Shown here piece after piece: positions 10,494 to 22,365 of a DNA stretch of 42,166 nt. Each line of letters opens with the position of its first letter. The stretch's first letter is position 1. A program made the position numbers and the translations under genes. Under the pieces are notes generated by a model. It was not told the DNA's origin and made no database searches. It was given only the letters and a program-made list of their open reading frames with translations. The stretch lies in contig ADNK01001085.1 in the NCBI GenBank assembly GCA_000320545.1, forward strand, positions 1 through 42,166, read 5' to 3'. The DNA is from Bigelowiella natans CCMP2755 (lineage: Eukaryota > Cercozoa > Chlorarachniophyceae).

Positions 10494-11296
10494 AGACGGG
10501 AAACAGTGAGATGGCGATTACGACAAGATTTAGAAGGACCCAACGTCTCGTGCAGCTCAACTTGTCTAGTTTTGTGTCTGTGGAGATGTCCCTTTGCAAC
10601 ATCTGCATGTGCATTTCACGTGCATGAGCATCATGTGCCATCATTGCATGCGCATGCTGTGGCTAGCATGTGGAGGCATGTTGTCTTGAATCGACTACGC
10701 ACTTGTTGTGTTTCCATCTGCATCATGTGCACTGGTGAGTTCTGCATCACCACTGGTGAGAGCTAGATGCAGACACAGCTAGTAGCAGACAGTTGCATGG
10801 AGAGACAGAGTTGCATTTGTGTTGCAACTGCGATGCTGCACGAGCAAAAATCATGTGTAGCAAACAAACTTGTCTCCATTTGCTCAGTTGCAGCACACGC
10901 AGTGAGCGTGCATGATGCCAGTGATGGCGCGCATCTGCTCCGCCTGCCAGCCTGCATGTGCATTTTTTCGAGCTCATACATGACAACCGCCTCCCTCCCC
11001 CGCCAACCATCATCATCTGATCAACATCACATGCATGATCATGGCACTGCCACCACCACTGCTGCTGCTGCTGCTGCTACCGCTAGGTGAAGCGTTTGAT
11101 TGTGGTCGATCCCGACGTTGTCAGGCATCCCATTTCTCAATTCATTGGATGTCACCTCCCCATCGTGATGACAGTGCGCGCTTCTGAATGTAGTCGTGGT
11201 GCTCATATTCGTCGCAATGATGATGGTAGGAAGAGAGGAAGAAGAAGAAGAGCAACAACAACATCAAGAAGAAGAAGAAGAAGAAAGATCTCTCTC
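10494..11296. other. Convergent intergenic region rich in CATG words
   Basis: The stretch holds many GCATG/CATGC/CATGTG words (10600-11050), a CTG run near 11060 and GAA-rich sequence at 11225-11285. Open frames on both strands here are Cys/His-rich in the way translated CATG repeats are, and I treat them as non-coding. Confidence 0.55.
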
Positions 11297-12303
11297 CTAA
11301 CGCTTCCGCTTTTTCGAGTTGATGGCGACGACTTCTGCCCCCAACCCCCGCTTCAATTCCGTGCTCAAGAAGTGCAAATCCCTCAAGTCTCTGTTGAAAA
11401 CCTGGATCCGTCGCTCAACACAACAATGCTTGATGAAGATTTTGAGTTCATCATTGCTTGCCAAGTGATAGGGAGTCTCACCATTTCTGTTTTTGACCTC
11501 AATGTTTGCCTTCATGTCAACCAGGTACTTTACGATCTCAAAATTACCCCTGATCGAACCCCAAACCAACGGAGTCCTACCTAATATATTGCATTGAAAT
11601 CGTTATAAATTATGTAACATTTTCTACAACTGCTGTCTCAATGCTAGTATTGGTACCAACCGTCTTTGTCTTTCGCCTCAATGTTTGCCTTCATGTCAAC
11701 CAGGTACTTTACGATCTCAAAATTACCCCTGATCGAACCCCAAACCAACGGAGTCCTACCTAATATATTGCATTGAAATCGTTATAAATTATGTAACATT
11801 TTCTACAACTGCTGTCTCAATGCTAGTATTGGTACCAACCGTCTTTGTCTTTCGCCTCAATGTTTGCCTTCATGTCAACCAGGTACTTCACGATCTCATA
11901 ATGACCCTCACTCGAACCCCAAACCAACGGAGTCCTACCTAATACATTGCATTGAAATCGTTACAAATTATTTAACATTTTCTACAACTGCTGTCTCAAT
12001 GCTAGTATTGGTACCAACCGTATTTGTCTTTCGCCTCAATGTTTGCCTTCATGTCAACCAGGTACTTTACGATCTCAAAATTACCCCTGAACGAACCCCA
12101 AACCAACGGAGTGTTACCTAATGTATTGTATTGAAATCGTTATAAATTATGTAACATTTTCTACAACTGCTGTCTCAATGCTAGTATTGGTACCCACCAT
12201 TGTTGTCTTTCGCCTCAATGTTTGCCTTCATGTCAACCAGGTACTTCACGATCTCAAAACGACCCTCATAGGAACCAGCGATCAACGGAGTGAGTGTCCA
12301 TTC
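11297..12303 (-). CDS. Ankyrin-repeat protein built of tandemly copied one-repeat exons (5' end unknown)
   Basis: Exons 12303-12198, 12117-12019, 11938-11840, 11759-11661 and 11580-11297. The three middle exons are exactly 99 nt, start and end in phase 1, and each encodes one 33-residue ankyrin repeat of the form GRTPLVWGS, then EIVKYLVDMKANIEAKDKD. The last exon carries one more copy, a diverged half repeat (NGETPYHLASNDELKIF) and a lysine-rich tail ending KKRKR. Introns between copies are 80 nt and almost as similar as the exons. Ankyrin stacks bind protein partners; none is suggested by the context. The first exon found lacks a start codon, so the N-terminus, and any second domain, is missing. 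Identity between copies is so high that the array must be recent. Confidence 0.75.
11501..12303. repeat. Tandem array, 179-bp unit, about 4.5 copies
   Basis: The phrase AATGTTTGCCTTCATGTCAA recurs at 11501, 11680, 11859, 12038 and 12217, always 179 bp apart. Each unit is one ankyrin exon (99 bp) plus one intron (80 bp). The two leftmost units look identical by eye; copies 3 to 5 carry scattered substitutions. Confidence 0.95.
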
Positions 12304-12390
12304 CTGTTGGACGTATTGGGGTGAAGAGCACATCCACATGTAACAAAGGCAACTTCAGTTAATTTTACATCGTATTCCCATACTTCACAG

Positions 12391-12465
12391 GTCACTCGGG
12401 AGCACCAATTTTCTCGGACAGCGGTAAAATCATTGGCTTATACAGTTCCTGGGACCCAGACACAG
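12391..12465 (+). CDS. Lone exon with a serine-protease active-site motif (fragment)
   Basis: A 75-nt exon bounded by a good acceptor (TACTTCACAG) and a GTGCTG donor, phase 1 on both sides, reads GHSGAPIFSDSGKIIGLY and then SSWDPDTG. G-x-S-G-x-P followed by F/V, D, G-K-I-I-G is the catalytic-serine loop and next strand of trypsin-like (PA clan) peptidases. No exon with the histidine or aspartate of the triad was found nearby on the + strand, so this may be a relic or an exon of a gene whose other exons I could not see. It lies 87 bp from the ankyrin array on the opposite strand. Confidence 0.45.
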
Positions 12466-13960
12466 GTGCTGCAAACAAACTTTTATTGTGTGTACTGTCT
12501 CTCCAATATGCACCGTCAACATGTTCAAGGCCATTACCATTTGCGAGTCGATCGCAAGGCTACTTGCCAAGATCAGTATGTAGTTGGGCGGGAAAAAATG
12601 AAAGTCGAGATAGATGTCGCGATGAATTGTTGATGAATCCACATGTGCGCTTGGCTGCAAAAGCAAGAGTCCAAGTCTGCATCGCACAGGGAGCCCTGTC
12701 AATGGCACTCGACATGTCATCAGTTCAAACAACGAGCCTGATGTAGAAAGTCATGAGATGGGGGGCTAGCCAGTGCGTCATCTCAATGTTGCGATGACGT
12801 TGTGAGCATTGTGGGCCTGCAATGAAAGTTCACATGCATTGCTCAGCTGAGAGCCTACATATATATAATGTAGTTATATATATTAGGGCTCTCTGTCAGA
12901 TTGTGTCAACATGTGCAAGCAACACAACTCCAATCACAATGCACAGCATGGCTTCTGAAACAATTCCTGACTTTCATTTTTTGTTTTTTCCGATCCCCAA
13001 AAATTGTCCATGTGTCATCATCCACAGCGTTGATCTTGGCAACGCACTAGCCGCGAGTCTGATGCGATTTCCAAGAGGTCGTCATGTGTGTCATGTCGTT
13101 CAGTGTTGCCTTGTTGCCCATCACTGGATCTATGGGGATCATGGTTACATCATTGAAACTTGAAATTGAAATCTGTGCACACATGATGGCGATTGCACGC
13201 ACAGCGTAGCTGCCAGTGCTAGAGTGGACACGGACAAGCTAGCAAGGCAACACACATGTGAGATGTGTAGCTGATGCCACATGCCATTGTGAAAACTAGT
13301 CTAGCAGTGCGCCATGCATGCATGTGCAACAACATGCTTGCATGCACGCGGAGAAACAAAAAGTCACAACGGCCTGGCGATGTAGTCACACATGCGCACC
13401 TCGACATCTAGACATCATGAGCGTCACATTTTCTAGATTCATGTGATGCATCATGATCATCCCCGCTAGCCCTCGGTTGACAAATACCGACACGTTCTAG
13501 CGTTCTTCGTATGTCGTGGCAATAATTATTAAAGTGAAATGTACAGTGTGACTTTTGGTTAGTTATTTGGATCATCGTGAAATGTGAAACTAACCGTTGG
13601 GTGTTTTTGGAACATGATCTGCTGTTGCACCTACACGACTGCAATGGAGCATCACAACTCTCCGTCTAGCCGCCTCTTGCTATTGTTGCGTCATCCTTGG
13701 GGCCTCAAGCCACCACAACCCACAATTTATCGGTCGACATATCGCCACTCATCCCCTCTACAGCTAGTCCTGCAACAACACCAAGGACATATACGAGACA
13801 TATACGACATCAAAACCGACAGATATAAAAAATACAGAAAAGTAAAGGAATTGTGAGCTCAGGGCACACTTGTCTGTCGGCTCGACGGCCCGATCATTCA
13901 TTTTTATTTTATGCCCGCTATTTCAGATGGGACCCGAAATTGAGGAAAACCTTCTCTTCA
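12466..13960. other. Intergenic, no supported gene
   Basis: Apart from the palindrome at 12849-12893 the stretch is CATG-rich (12900-13450). A + strand open frame at 13584-13856 has no recognisable content and no splice partner. Nothing else is supported. Confidence 0.5.
12849..12893. repeat. 45-bp imperfect palindrome
   Basis: GAGAGCCTACATATATATAA on the left is mirrored by TTATATATATTAGGGCTCTC on the right. The ends are CG-balanced and the middle is AT. It could be a small hairpin element. Confidence 0.75.
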
Positions 13961-15456
13961 TTAGTTGCTTCGTAGAGAGAGATGACCAATCATCATTAAA
14001 CACGGAACATTTTTTCGTCCTCGCACTCGGAAGCATCTGTTTGAATTGATGCTTCTGCGCGAAAAAATTTCGAATTTGTCGCCAGTATACGCACCGAGGT
14101 GTTCGTCGTAGACTGGCTTGCGATCAGTTCCTTTCCCGGGGTCCGCATAGTATCGTGTGAGAGTATCAAAGTGCTCCATTTGAGAAGTGGTGACGATCCG
14201 CACATCATCTTCCTTCGCTGCGAGGCCTTTCTCCTCGGAATGGCGTCGCTTTCGAGGGGTGTACTTAACACCGAAATTAGGCTTCTTAGCATAAACCTAT
14301 CATTGGAACGGTTGCGATTAGTAGAAGGTGGAAGCACACAGCAGCGCGCGCGCGCGCGCGCACACACACACACACACACATGGGGATAGGGGCAGGAGGA
14401 AAAACAGTATATATTTTCCGCTCCGACATGCCTTCGGTGCGCCTACCTCATAAAGAGTCGTCAACTCCTGATGTAACGTTTTGAGCATGGCTTCTGGGTC
14501 GATGCTGAACCCAAGGGTGTAGTTTCCACTAAACGAATTCGTCTAATATTGTCCAAGTATGTCTCAGATCAAGAAGGAAAATATGACAGACGACAGATGA
14601 CGATGACGATGATAATGATGATGATGATGATATGATAATGACTCCAAATAGTATGCGGTCTAAACTACTCGCTTGTGAAAGGTATTCAGTGCAGAAGTGA
14701 TAGGCTCAGGATCCTACCTGCAATACGAGAGCTTTTCCAAACTTGGCTGATTTCTTCATTACTATCTTGGTAATCTGAAAGGAGAAAAACACAGAAACAT
14801 ATGCAATAGAATAGTAAGGCAAGTACCTCCCGGCTAAGTATCCCTACTACAGGCCGATATTCTTATTAGCACATTTGGGTGCATGGGAGTGCGCAAGGGC
14901 ATCTTCCTTCTCATCAACCACCTGGATATATGGAATGCTGATGTTGAAATTTTCGGCCATTTCTGCAAACCAGACAACGCGAACATTCGTGACGAAGAAT
15001 GTCCCCAGATTTCCCTGATCCGCCGACAAGTTGAACACGCCTTGGAGTTTTCGAACCATGGTCTCACCCGGTAGAAGTGTCAATTGCTTGTTCTTGATGA
15101 AACCCCCTCTAAAAGATGACAACTACTTTAAAGATGTGGAATCGGCGCCGGTTGGGTTTATATCATCAGCTACCTGAGCTTGAGATCACGGAATAGCCTG
15201 GTGGCAGCGTAAGACTTCTGCAATTCAGCCAAAACTCTGAACACCTACATCATGGCGTTTGTTTGTTTGCTGCATTACGGAAAGCTCAGATGGTGGATAA
15301 TGATACCTTACTAGCTCTTGGTTTCGCACAGGCAAAAATAAATTCAAAGCGGCCATCATTGTACTTAGCAGATAGGTTTAGCACCGCCCGTGGATCGATG
15401 AAGCTCGGGTTGGGGTCCTTTTCAATGGCCAATTTTGAAATGAAGCAAGGGGCTCA

Positions 15457-15500
<44 letters not shown>

Positions 15501-15929
15501 GTATACATATAACATACATCTGTGATCGAGTTACAGTACTACCTGAAAGGCCAGTCTACGAATTGTGTCATAGCCTACGCTAAGATTTGTTTTCTGTTTG
15601 CATGCAAACCCAAGCGGAGAATGAGCGAGGTGTGTGGGAGAACACAAAATTGATGAAGAATTTTGCTTACAGAGTTCATTTTGAATATCCAAATTATCCG
15701 GAGGTTTGTTACAAGAAGTCGACCAGCTTCATTGTTGCTTCCTTTGCAATCCTCGACGTCAGAAAGTTCTTGAACAACCTCCTCCGACGTTCGAAGAGAA
15801 GTCTGGTTGTGACGATGCGAGGATGTAATCATCCACCCATAGAAGAAAAAAACAAACCATGATGTTGCTTCTTACCGTATACTTATCTCCATCGAAGCGG
15901 ATCTCCCGGTCCTGCCAGGTGAAATCCAT
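13961..15929 (-). CDS. BBS5: BBS5, BBSome subunit with two PH-like domains
   Basis: BBS5 is the phosphoinositide-binding part of the BBSome, which carries membrane proteins in and out of cilia. Exons 15929-15876, 15802-15671, 15593-15543, 15417-15307, 15244-15174, 15108-14922, 14774-14718, 14542-14447 and 14284-13961 all join in phase; about 360 residues. Family landmarks in order: WQDREIRFD at the N-terminus, [100 protein letters not shown] and [20 protein letters not shown]. The C-terminus has two readings: straight on to TAA at 13961, or a splice from 14095 to 14036 ending at 13996 (…[13 protein letters not shown]). Its presence implies the organism builds cilia. TAF7 starts 335 bp away in the other direction. 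Confidence 0.95.
14345..14380. repeat. Microsatellite (CG)n-(CA)n
   Basis: A GCGCGC run passes into CACACA. It lies in the BBS5 intron between the exons 14542-14447 and 14284. Confidence 0.9.
15459..15495. repeat. (TA)n microsatellite in a BBS5 intron
   Basis: About 18 TA units fill the middle of the intron between exons 15593-15543 and 15417-15307. Confidence 0.9.
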
Positions 15930-16264
15930 TATCCTCTTGGAAATCCTTTCCTACTTCCTTCTAGGGAGTGGAGGAGGGGGGGGGGGGAGCGTTTTTACTG
16001 TTCTGCTGATAGTAACTCGAAGACTTGTGTTTCTTGCAGAACAAAAAATATTATTATCATGTCGCAACTTCAAATTTCTCTTCATTTGTGGTGCAGATAA
16101 TAGAGGAAAACTTAGGATGTTATACGATTAGTTTGACCAATTATCGTTGTCGCTGTCAAAAATTGGATTGCGCGTTCTCGAGGCCTCTAGGGTGGACTCG
16201 CCCCTCTACACCTCAGGGACGGAAAGAGAAAGAGCGGGGAAGTAAGGGAGGTCGACTCGCGAAT
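15930..16264. promoter_or_regulatory. Shared divergent promoter region, BBS5 and TAF7
   Basis: 335 bp separate the two start codons. A G-rich run (GGAGGAGGGGGGGGGGGAGCG, shortened) lies near 15969-15989. No TATA box can be placed with confidence. Confidence 0.45.
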
Positions 16265-17927
16265 ATGAGCAGTTTGAAAATGCCGGAGCAGCATGTACTG
16301 CTGAGGGCAACTCCAGAACTTGCGGAGAAATTGAACCAGATGTTTGATGACAATTGTGATGAAACTTCGTCGAAGGAAGGTCGTCGCGAATGATGGTGAT
16401 GATGATGATGATGACGATGATGAACCTATTATGATAAGTTGTGAGAATGGATCTATATCGTTCGCACACCCTCTTTCGCCAGTTGTTCTTGTGACAAACT
16501 TCCCCCTCACCGGCTGCTTCCTTCCTCATAGGATTGGAACCAATCGAGATTGAATTCACACACACGAGAGGTGACAAGCGCATGAAAGACATGGCAGAGG
16601 GCGGTATCTTCCAAGTTGGGAAGGAAAGGTGGGTCATCTTTATATCCACATATTCTAGTTGTAGCACCCCTGTCCCACTCCGGCACTCGTAGACTATGAT
16701 ATATACTCCAGTGTCTTCTTCATGTGCAAACTTACAGCAAAAGCCTGATTGTGGCTCTTGTCATATTCACTGTCGTTGCTCTTGTCAATTCCGATCAGAT
16801 ATGAGTTCGACGTCAAGGATCTTCCCTGTCTGCTGGTACTAATACTTCACACATCGTTAAATATTGCAATTGCGAGTGAATACGAATCGAACAATCAGGA
16901 GTGTTGCCGGACTTACAACGGGGAGCACGTTTACAAAACGGGGGACATATCACAGATTTTACACGTAAGAAGGCCGGGAGAAAAACCTGCTCGTGAGGTA
17001 GTAGACCACATAAAATTGAAAAGGGTGAAAGCTTGCGTTTTCAACCCTAACCTCCCCTCTAGCTATTCTAAAATCATATCGTTGCCCAGATCGCTGCAGC
17101 TCGAAAAGCGGAAAAGGCCAAAGCAGGTAATTGTTTGATATAAAGCAATCACCCCACAACAATATGACATCGAAGTATGAAGATATCAATTACAACATCT
17201 CAAATTAGATTGTTTATTAGCATGCACTCATTTTCTCAGCATGAATGAATCCTCTTTGTTACGTTCTTCTAGTCCCCCCTCCCCCCACAGGGAGGAGAAG
17301 CAGCGCGGCGGCCGATAGGGCCGAAGTTGCCAGACTCCGTAAGTTATCTATCAGTATTTACTAACGAAGAAAATAACACTTTACCGGCAATTGTGGTTGT
17401 ACAAAAGTATCCTCCTCTCCTCCTCCTCCTCTCCTTCTTTTTTATGTTCCTGCGAACCTTTCTGTGCATGGTCCCTTCCATTCTGACAACCAAATATCGA
17501 TAATAGGGAAGGAGATCGAGGAGAAGATAAATGATCCATACAAGGAAAACTCCGGCATCACTCCGCCTACTCGCCACATCAGGATCGACCGGTTTCGTTA
17601 TCCTCCGGTTATTTATTCATTGATTGCTACTCCTCCCCCGCCATTCGTTTCTCGTCGTGATCAGAGACGCCGCGCTTTCGATTCTCTCCTATCTTCTTAG
17701 TGCACATACTAGCGATGATCCCGCCAGTGATGCTGATGCTGCTGATGATGATGATGATGATGACGATGATGATCCTTTAGGTCCCTAAGCAGAAAGTAAA
17801 AGATGTCGTACGTGTTATGCAGCACATGATCGCAGGTGAGTGAATCAATCATCATCATTGCTAGGACTGAATTAGTATTAGTAGTGCGCATTTGAATGGG
17901 AAAGATTTCGAGTAGTCTTGGCTGGAC

Positions 17928-17965
<38 letters not shown>

Positions 17966-18115
17966 TGCTGTGTATGTGTGGGCATCATCCATCTGTTGTC
18001 ATCTAAGTTACTCCCCGGTTGGTTCTACTATCTACTTCACTCAATGAAAACAGTCGAGAATGGAGTATTTGCGCCTTTCGTGGAGAGGGAGCTGGTCGAA
18101 GTTGCGGTATAGTCG

Positions 18116-18146
<31 letters not shown>

Positions 18147-18305
18147 CACGACGAGGAGGAGGAGGAGGAGGGGAGGGGGAACACAGAAAATTAACAATTA
18201 CAACAGCAACGAGAGCTGAAACTACACTCTTTACCTACACTAACGACATAGTTAGGTGCTACATTACAGCTCCCAGAATTGAAATACCCCCCCCCTCTTC
18301 TCCTC

Positions 18306-18346
<41 letters not shown>

Positions 18347-19116
18347 TCATTCAGGTGGACAGGGAAGAAGCGGACAGAGAAGAAGCTAAGCGTTTCCAGA
18401 GGAGCAGCGTGCATGTGAAGAGCAATGGCAAGCTCATCATCAATCGACGCAAGCTCTCAAATGTGAGGGACCCGCATCAGCGACGAAGCTCCACGGGGCG
18501 TCACAGTCTCAGAGAGCCCTCGCCTATGATGCCCCCACCTGCGAAAACACCCCAGGTAGTAATCCATAAACCTCTCGAAAACGAGGACGAAGCAGCAGCC
18601 TCGAGCTAGCCTCCGCTCTCACTTTCTTACTTTTTTACTTGAGAGTGGTGCTAATGGGCAGTAGCTGTAGAAGTAGTAGTAGCAGTAGTAGTAGTAGTAG
18701 TTAAGTGAGGGGTTGGGGTGGCGCATATTATTGTCCTATTCTTCATGGGTAATCGTATTATTTATCACATACACACATACACAAATACACACACAATACA
18801 TCAATCAGGCGCGTATGTCGTCGACGACTCCCATTCGCGTGTTTTCCCCTGCTGCGGCACCACACCCCTCCCCATCATCCTCATCATCACAGCAGCAACA
18901 GCACAGGCATCAATCCCCCTTCAACAACCGAGTTATTTCACCAGCGACGTCATCACCATTCTTCCCTAGTAAGTCTCCCGTTATTCCTCGGCCTCCCAGT
19001 GGTGGTGGCGGTGGCGGTGGCTCAATGCATAGATCTCCAGCTCCAGCCGTCTCGCTTCTCTCTCCCGCCTACCCTTCTCATTATGGATCCTCGCCGCTCA
19101 GGCATGAACGGTTAAT

Positions 19117-19158
<42 letters not shown>

Positions 19159-20096
19159 TAGTAGTAGTGGCGGTAGTTGCCCGGCAGCAGCGGTGATTGC
19201 TAACGTCCGTTTTGCCAAAGTGGGCAGACTTGCTCGCTACCTGTCCTCTCAAGACATATATTGGAATGAAATATGACTCAAGAAGAAGAAGAAGAAGAAA
19301 GAAGAAGAAGAAGAAGAAGAAGAAACTTGTAACCTCTGATTATTTTTTTCCTTTTCTCACACATCTACCCTACCCCACCCCCATCATACCAACAGGGGCG
19401 TGTCCCCCCGTTCTGCTGGAGGCTCTACGCAGGGCTCAGTGGCAGCATTTCCAGTCGTACCACCAGCTGTTCCATCTTCTAATGCTTCGCAAGTAATAGT
19501 GATAGTAATAGTAGTTGTAGTAGTGGTAGTAGTAGTAGTAGTAGTAGTAGTAATAGTAGTAGTAGTATAGTTGTTAGTTGTCGGATATCTTTCTACGACA
19601 ACGTGTTCTCCCCTTCCGTTTGAATACCGGATGGTTTCGAATTCGATGAGTGCTTTTTTGGAGCGGTGATGATACAATGAACAAACTGGTTTTTTTGGGT
19701 ACGTTTTCCATGCGCCCTTCGATTCCCTTCTCTCCTCTGATTCTCCATCTTGATTCGGTTCTCATTGTGATATCCATCCTTTCCCACTCTTCCGTCCTTT
19801 TCCAGGATGAAGCAGTATCAAGCTCTGGGATTGCGGTGCCCCCCCCTGCTGCCCCCCCTGCTGCAGAGGAAGACAATAAACGTAAGGAACTCAGCGCGGC
19901 GGTGGACGCGCTCTCTAACGAGGTGCACGAGGCCAGAAGAAAGTTGGAGAAGGCCAACGCGGAGCTTAAGAAATCCAAGAACCCAATCCTGAAGAAGAAA
20001 ATTTTGGCGAACAGGGTCAAGCCCGCGAAGCAGAAGCTTGCAGAGAAAGAGAAGGAGTTGGAAGCTGCGAAGAAAGCGCTGGAAGATGCACAGTAG
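16265..20096 (+). CDS. TAF7: TAF7 subunit of transcription factor TFIID, with long C-terminal extension
   Basis: TAF7 sits in TFIID next to TAF1 and controls its activity at promoters. Exons: 16265-16379, 16532-16628, 16799-16835, 16899-16964, 17090-17126, 17291-17338, 17507-17607, 17781-17835, 18054-18106, 18355-18555, 18809-about 19242, 19396-19492, 19806-20096. All phases agree except the weak 19242 donor. The TAFII55 domain is in exons 1-4: EQHVLLRATPELAEKL, EPIEIEFTHTRGDKRM, GGIFQVGKERYEFDVKDLPC, HVYKTGDISQIL. Exon 7 has SGITPPTRHIRIDRFR, matching the conserved HG(L/I)TPP(T/M) block. The rest is lineage-specific: an acidic/basic linker, a Ser/Pro/Gly-rich exon with an AGT-encoded serine run, and a C-terminal coiled coil (LSNEVHEARRKLEKANAELK onward). 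About 543 residues. The acceptor of exon 10 follows a pure CT microsatellite. Confidence 0.92.
18310..18345. repeat. (CT)n microsatellite serving as polypyrimidine tract
   Basis: A CT run ends a few bases before ACATCATTCAG, the acceptor of TAF7 exon 10. A second CT run lies at 17934-17963 in the preceding intron, and ACT/TAC and GGA runs at 18117-18175. Confidence 0.85.
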
Positions 20097-21242
20097 ACCA
20101 ACTATGGCGCAGTTTTTCAAGATTTATATGAACGGCTGCAAGACAGAAATTTTCGAGTGTGTTGGTTTTGCCGCTTATCGTTGCTCCTTCATACACGCAT
20201 ACAATGTTGGCGGGTGTCATCTGAATCAGCATGCCTAGGTAGCAAGTGATGAGTGTTGAAGGCAGAACAAAGCACTGCTTACCTAAATATGTATCATTAG
20301 CACCTCTAATACGGACGCTGGATCGATGTGAGTGCTAGCAGTGGTGATGATGTCATTGATCTAGCAAGCCCGCGTGCGTGGCATCGTCTGTAGCGTGTAC
20401 ACAAGGCGTGCACATGCTAGTGTAGCAGCTATGAGCATGAGCATGCTAGCATGGGCTGGCGCTGACTAGTCGTGTAGGCAAGCAGGCTCCTCCTAATAAG
20501 CTAGAAAATTGCAATCATCTGATGTGTGTACACGTATGACGTATGCGATATACCGCCGCGCTCGCTGCAAACAGACACACGCATGCAAGACTTAGCCTGG
20601 CCCGCCAGATCTGACATTTGTTTTGCGCATACGGCTATGCTACAATGGCATCTAGCTAGCTAGACACACACAATTGTTGTAATGAATCAAATTAAATTTG
20701 TTCAATATAATCTAGATAATGGATGATCGGCATTGAGCAAATTTGATTTGTTTCATTACACCCGTCTTATAATATTACGATACATCTAGCTAGACATGCG
20801 CGCGACATGACTAGATGAGTTTAGGCATGTGTACTATCCGGAATGTGCTACGTCACATTATATCATACTCTAGTACTGATGAACGCGTGGCAAACTTGAA
20901 TTAGATTTCCATCGCGTTTCTTGTTTAAATGCTGTGCAAAATTCTATGGCAATATTACATGTCTAGCCAGATGTATTTTTACGGGAGATGAAGTACAATT
21001 TTTAGACTCGTAATGCAAGCAGCGCCTAAATGACTTTATGCATCATTTGCAAGCACCAGTAATGAGCGCAGAAATATATTCCTAAAAAAGTCAGGACCCG
21101 TATGGCGTTTCACGTATTTTTTTGGGGGGGGGAGGAGGAAATGACGACGATGATGGTAGATCATCATCGGCATAAGCAACCGTGTAGCTGGGACTCTATT
21201 ATAATAATACGGTTGCACAAAAGGGAGAATCGTGATGATGAT
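20097..21242. other. Convergent intergenic region with self-complementary repeats
   Basis: No exon is supported. The region holds GCATG/GCTAGC words (20330-20480, 20600-20670) and an inverted repeat listed separately. Confidence 0.6.
20679..20759. repeat. Inverted repeat with 28-nt arms (MITE-like)
   Basis: GTAATGAATCAAATTAAATT opens the left arm (20679-20706) and the complementary ATTTGATTTGTTTCATTAC closes the right arm (to 20759), with a 25-bp middle. TCTAGCTAG words lie outside both arms. The TGTAATGAA core is shared with repeats near 4505, 26390 and 26650. Confidence 0.8.
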
Positions 21243-22269
21243 CTATTGGTGGAAGGCCTCCTCTACATAACGGCACTGAAAATAGTAGCAGCAGCTATAT
21301 ATACACAGCAGGGCTCGATCGCTGCCACTGCCTCGCAAAATGAACATCTACCGACTCTTATTTCCTTCTAAATTACAATTGCTGCTCTTATTATCAACGC
21401 AATATCAGCGTATATCGTTTCCCTACTTCTTCCCCACACACAGCCGTAAATGGTGGAGTGAGCGACCTCACCTCGAGAAAGTCGGAGTGGTCGTAAGCTA
21501 CTAGATTGACCACTTTGACTGGGTTCTTGGCAAAACTCTGCAGCAAAATACGCCTTCGTTTGTGGAACTCATACTGCGTCATTAGCGTCCTCATCTGAAA
21601 AGATAAATACGAAGATGATGTTGATCATTATAGTCGTGGTGCTGTATACGGTGGTAGAAGTACATGCTGATGAGTTTCCCCTCCCCCCCCCAACAGAAGC
21701 AAAAATACATATATGCACATAGCCCCCTCAAAATATATGTGTTATTTTATATGGCTGATCATGATTAAGAAATGATACACCACCTTCTCATCAAGGGCTT
21801 CAACCTCTTTCTGGTGGTTCGGGCCATCTCTGACAACGACACACACACAAACAAGTGCAAAGCAGCACAAAGAAGCCAAAGAAGCATGGAGCACCGTCAG
21901 CCTAAAGGGACAGGAGTAATCTTCCGTATCGAAAACAACTAGCAATTGACGCAATTATTACATCACATACGATGTAGAGTAACAGGTGGTTGCGGTGGTG
22001 CTTTTGCCCGTGTTTTATGCATAAGACGACGAGGATACTGCTGCTTCTCCTCCTCCTCCTCCTCCTCCTCCTCCTCCTCCTCCTCCTACTTCTGCTTTCC
22101 TCTGCTTCGGCGGATACCATAACGACAGAATAAACTCTCACCTTTGACTAAAAGGCAAACGTTTGGTCGATTGCTCATTGTAAAGTTCAGGCATTTCCAC
22201 CTCCAGATCAAACCTAATGATAGTTTACCATCATCATCATGATCATCGCCGTTTGTGGCAAAGTCTTTG

Positions 22270-22302
<33 letters not shown>

Positions 22303-22333
22303 CCGTCATATCGTCCACACATACACGAAGAAG

Positions 22334-22365
<32 letters not shown>

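Noticed and set aside
10506-11090. Cys/His-rich open frames on both strands
   Set aside because: They are translations of CATG/GCATGC-rich repeats; composition follows the repeat, and no start, splice or domain evidence exists.
11501-12303. Regular 179-bp repeats as CRISPR or satellite DNA
   Set aside because: Unit length, lack of spacers and a clear ankyrin reading frame with splice sites show a tandem exon array instead.
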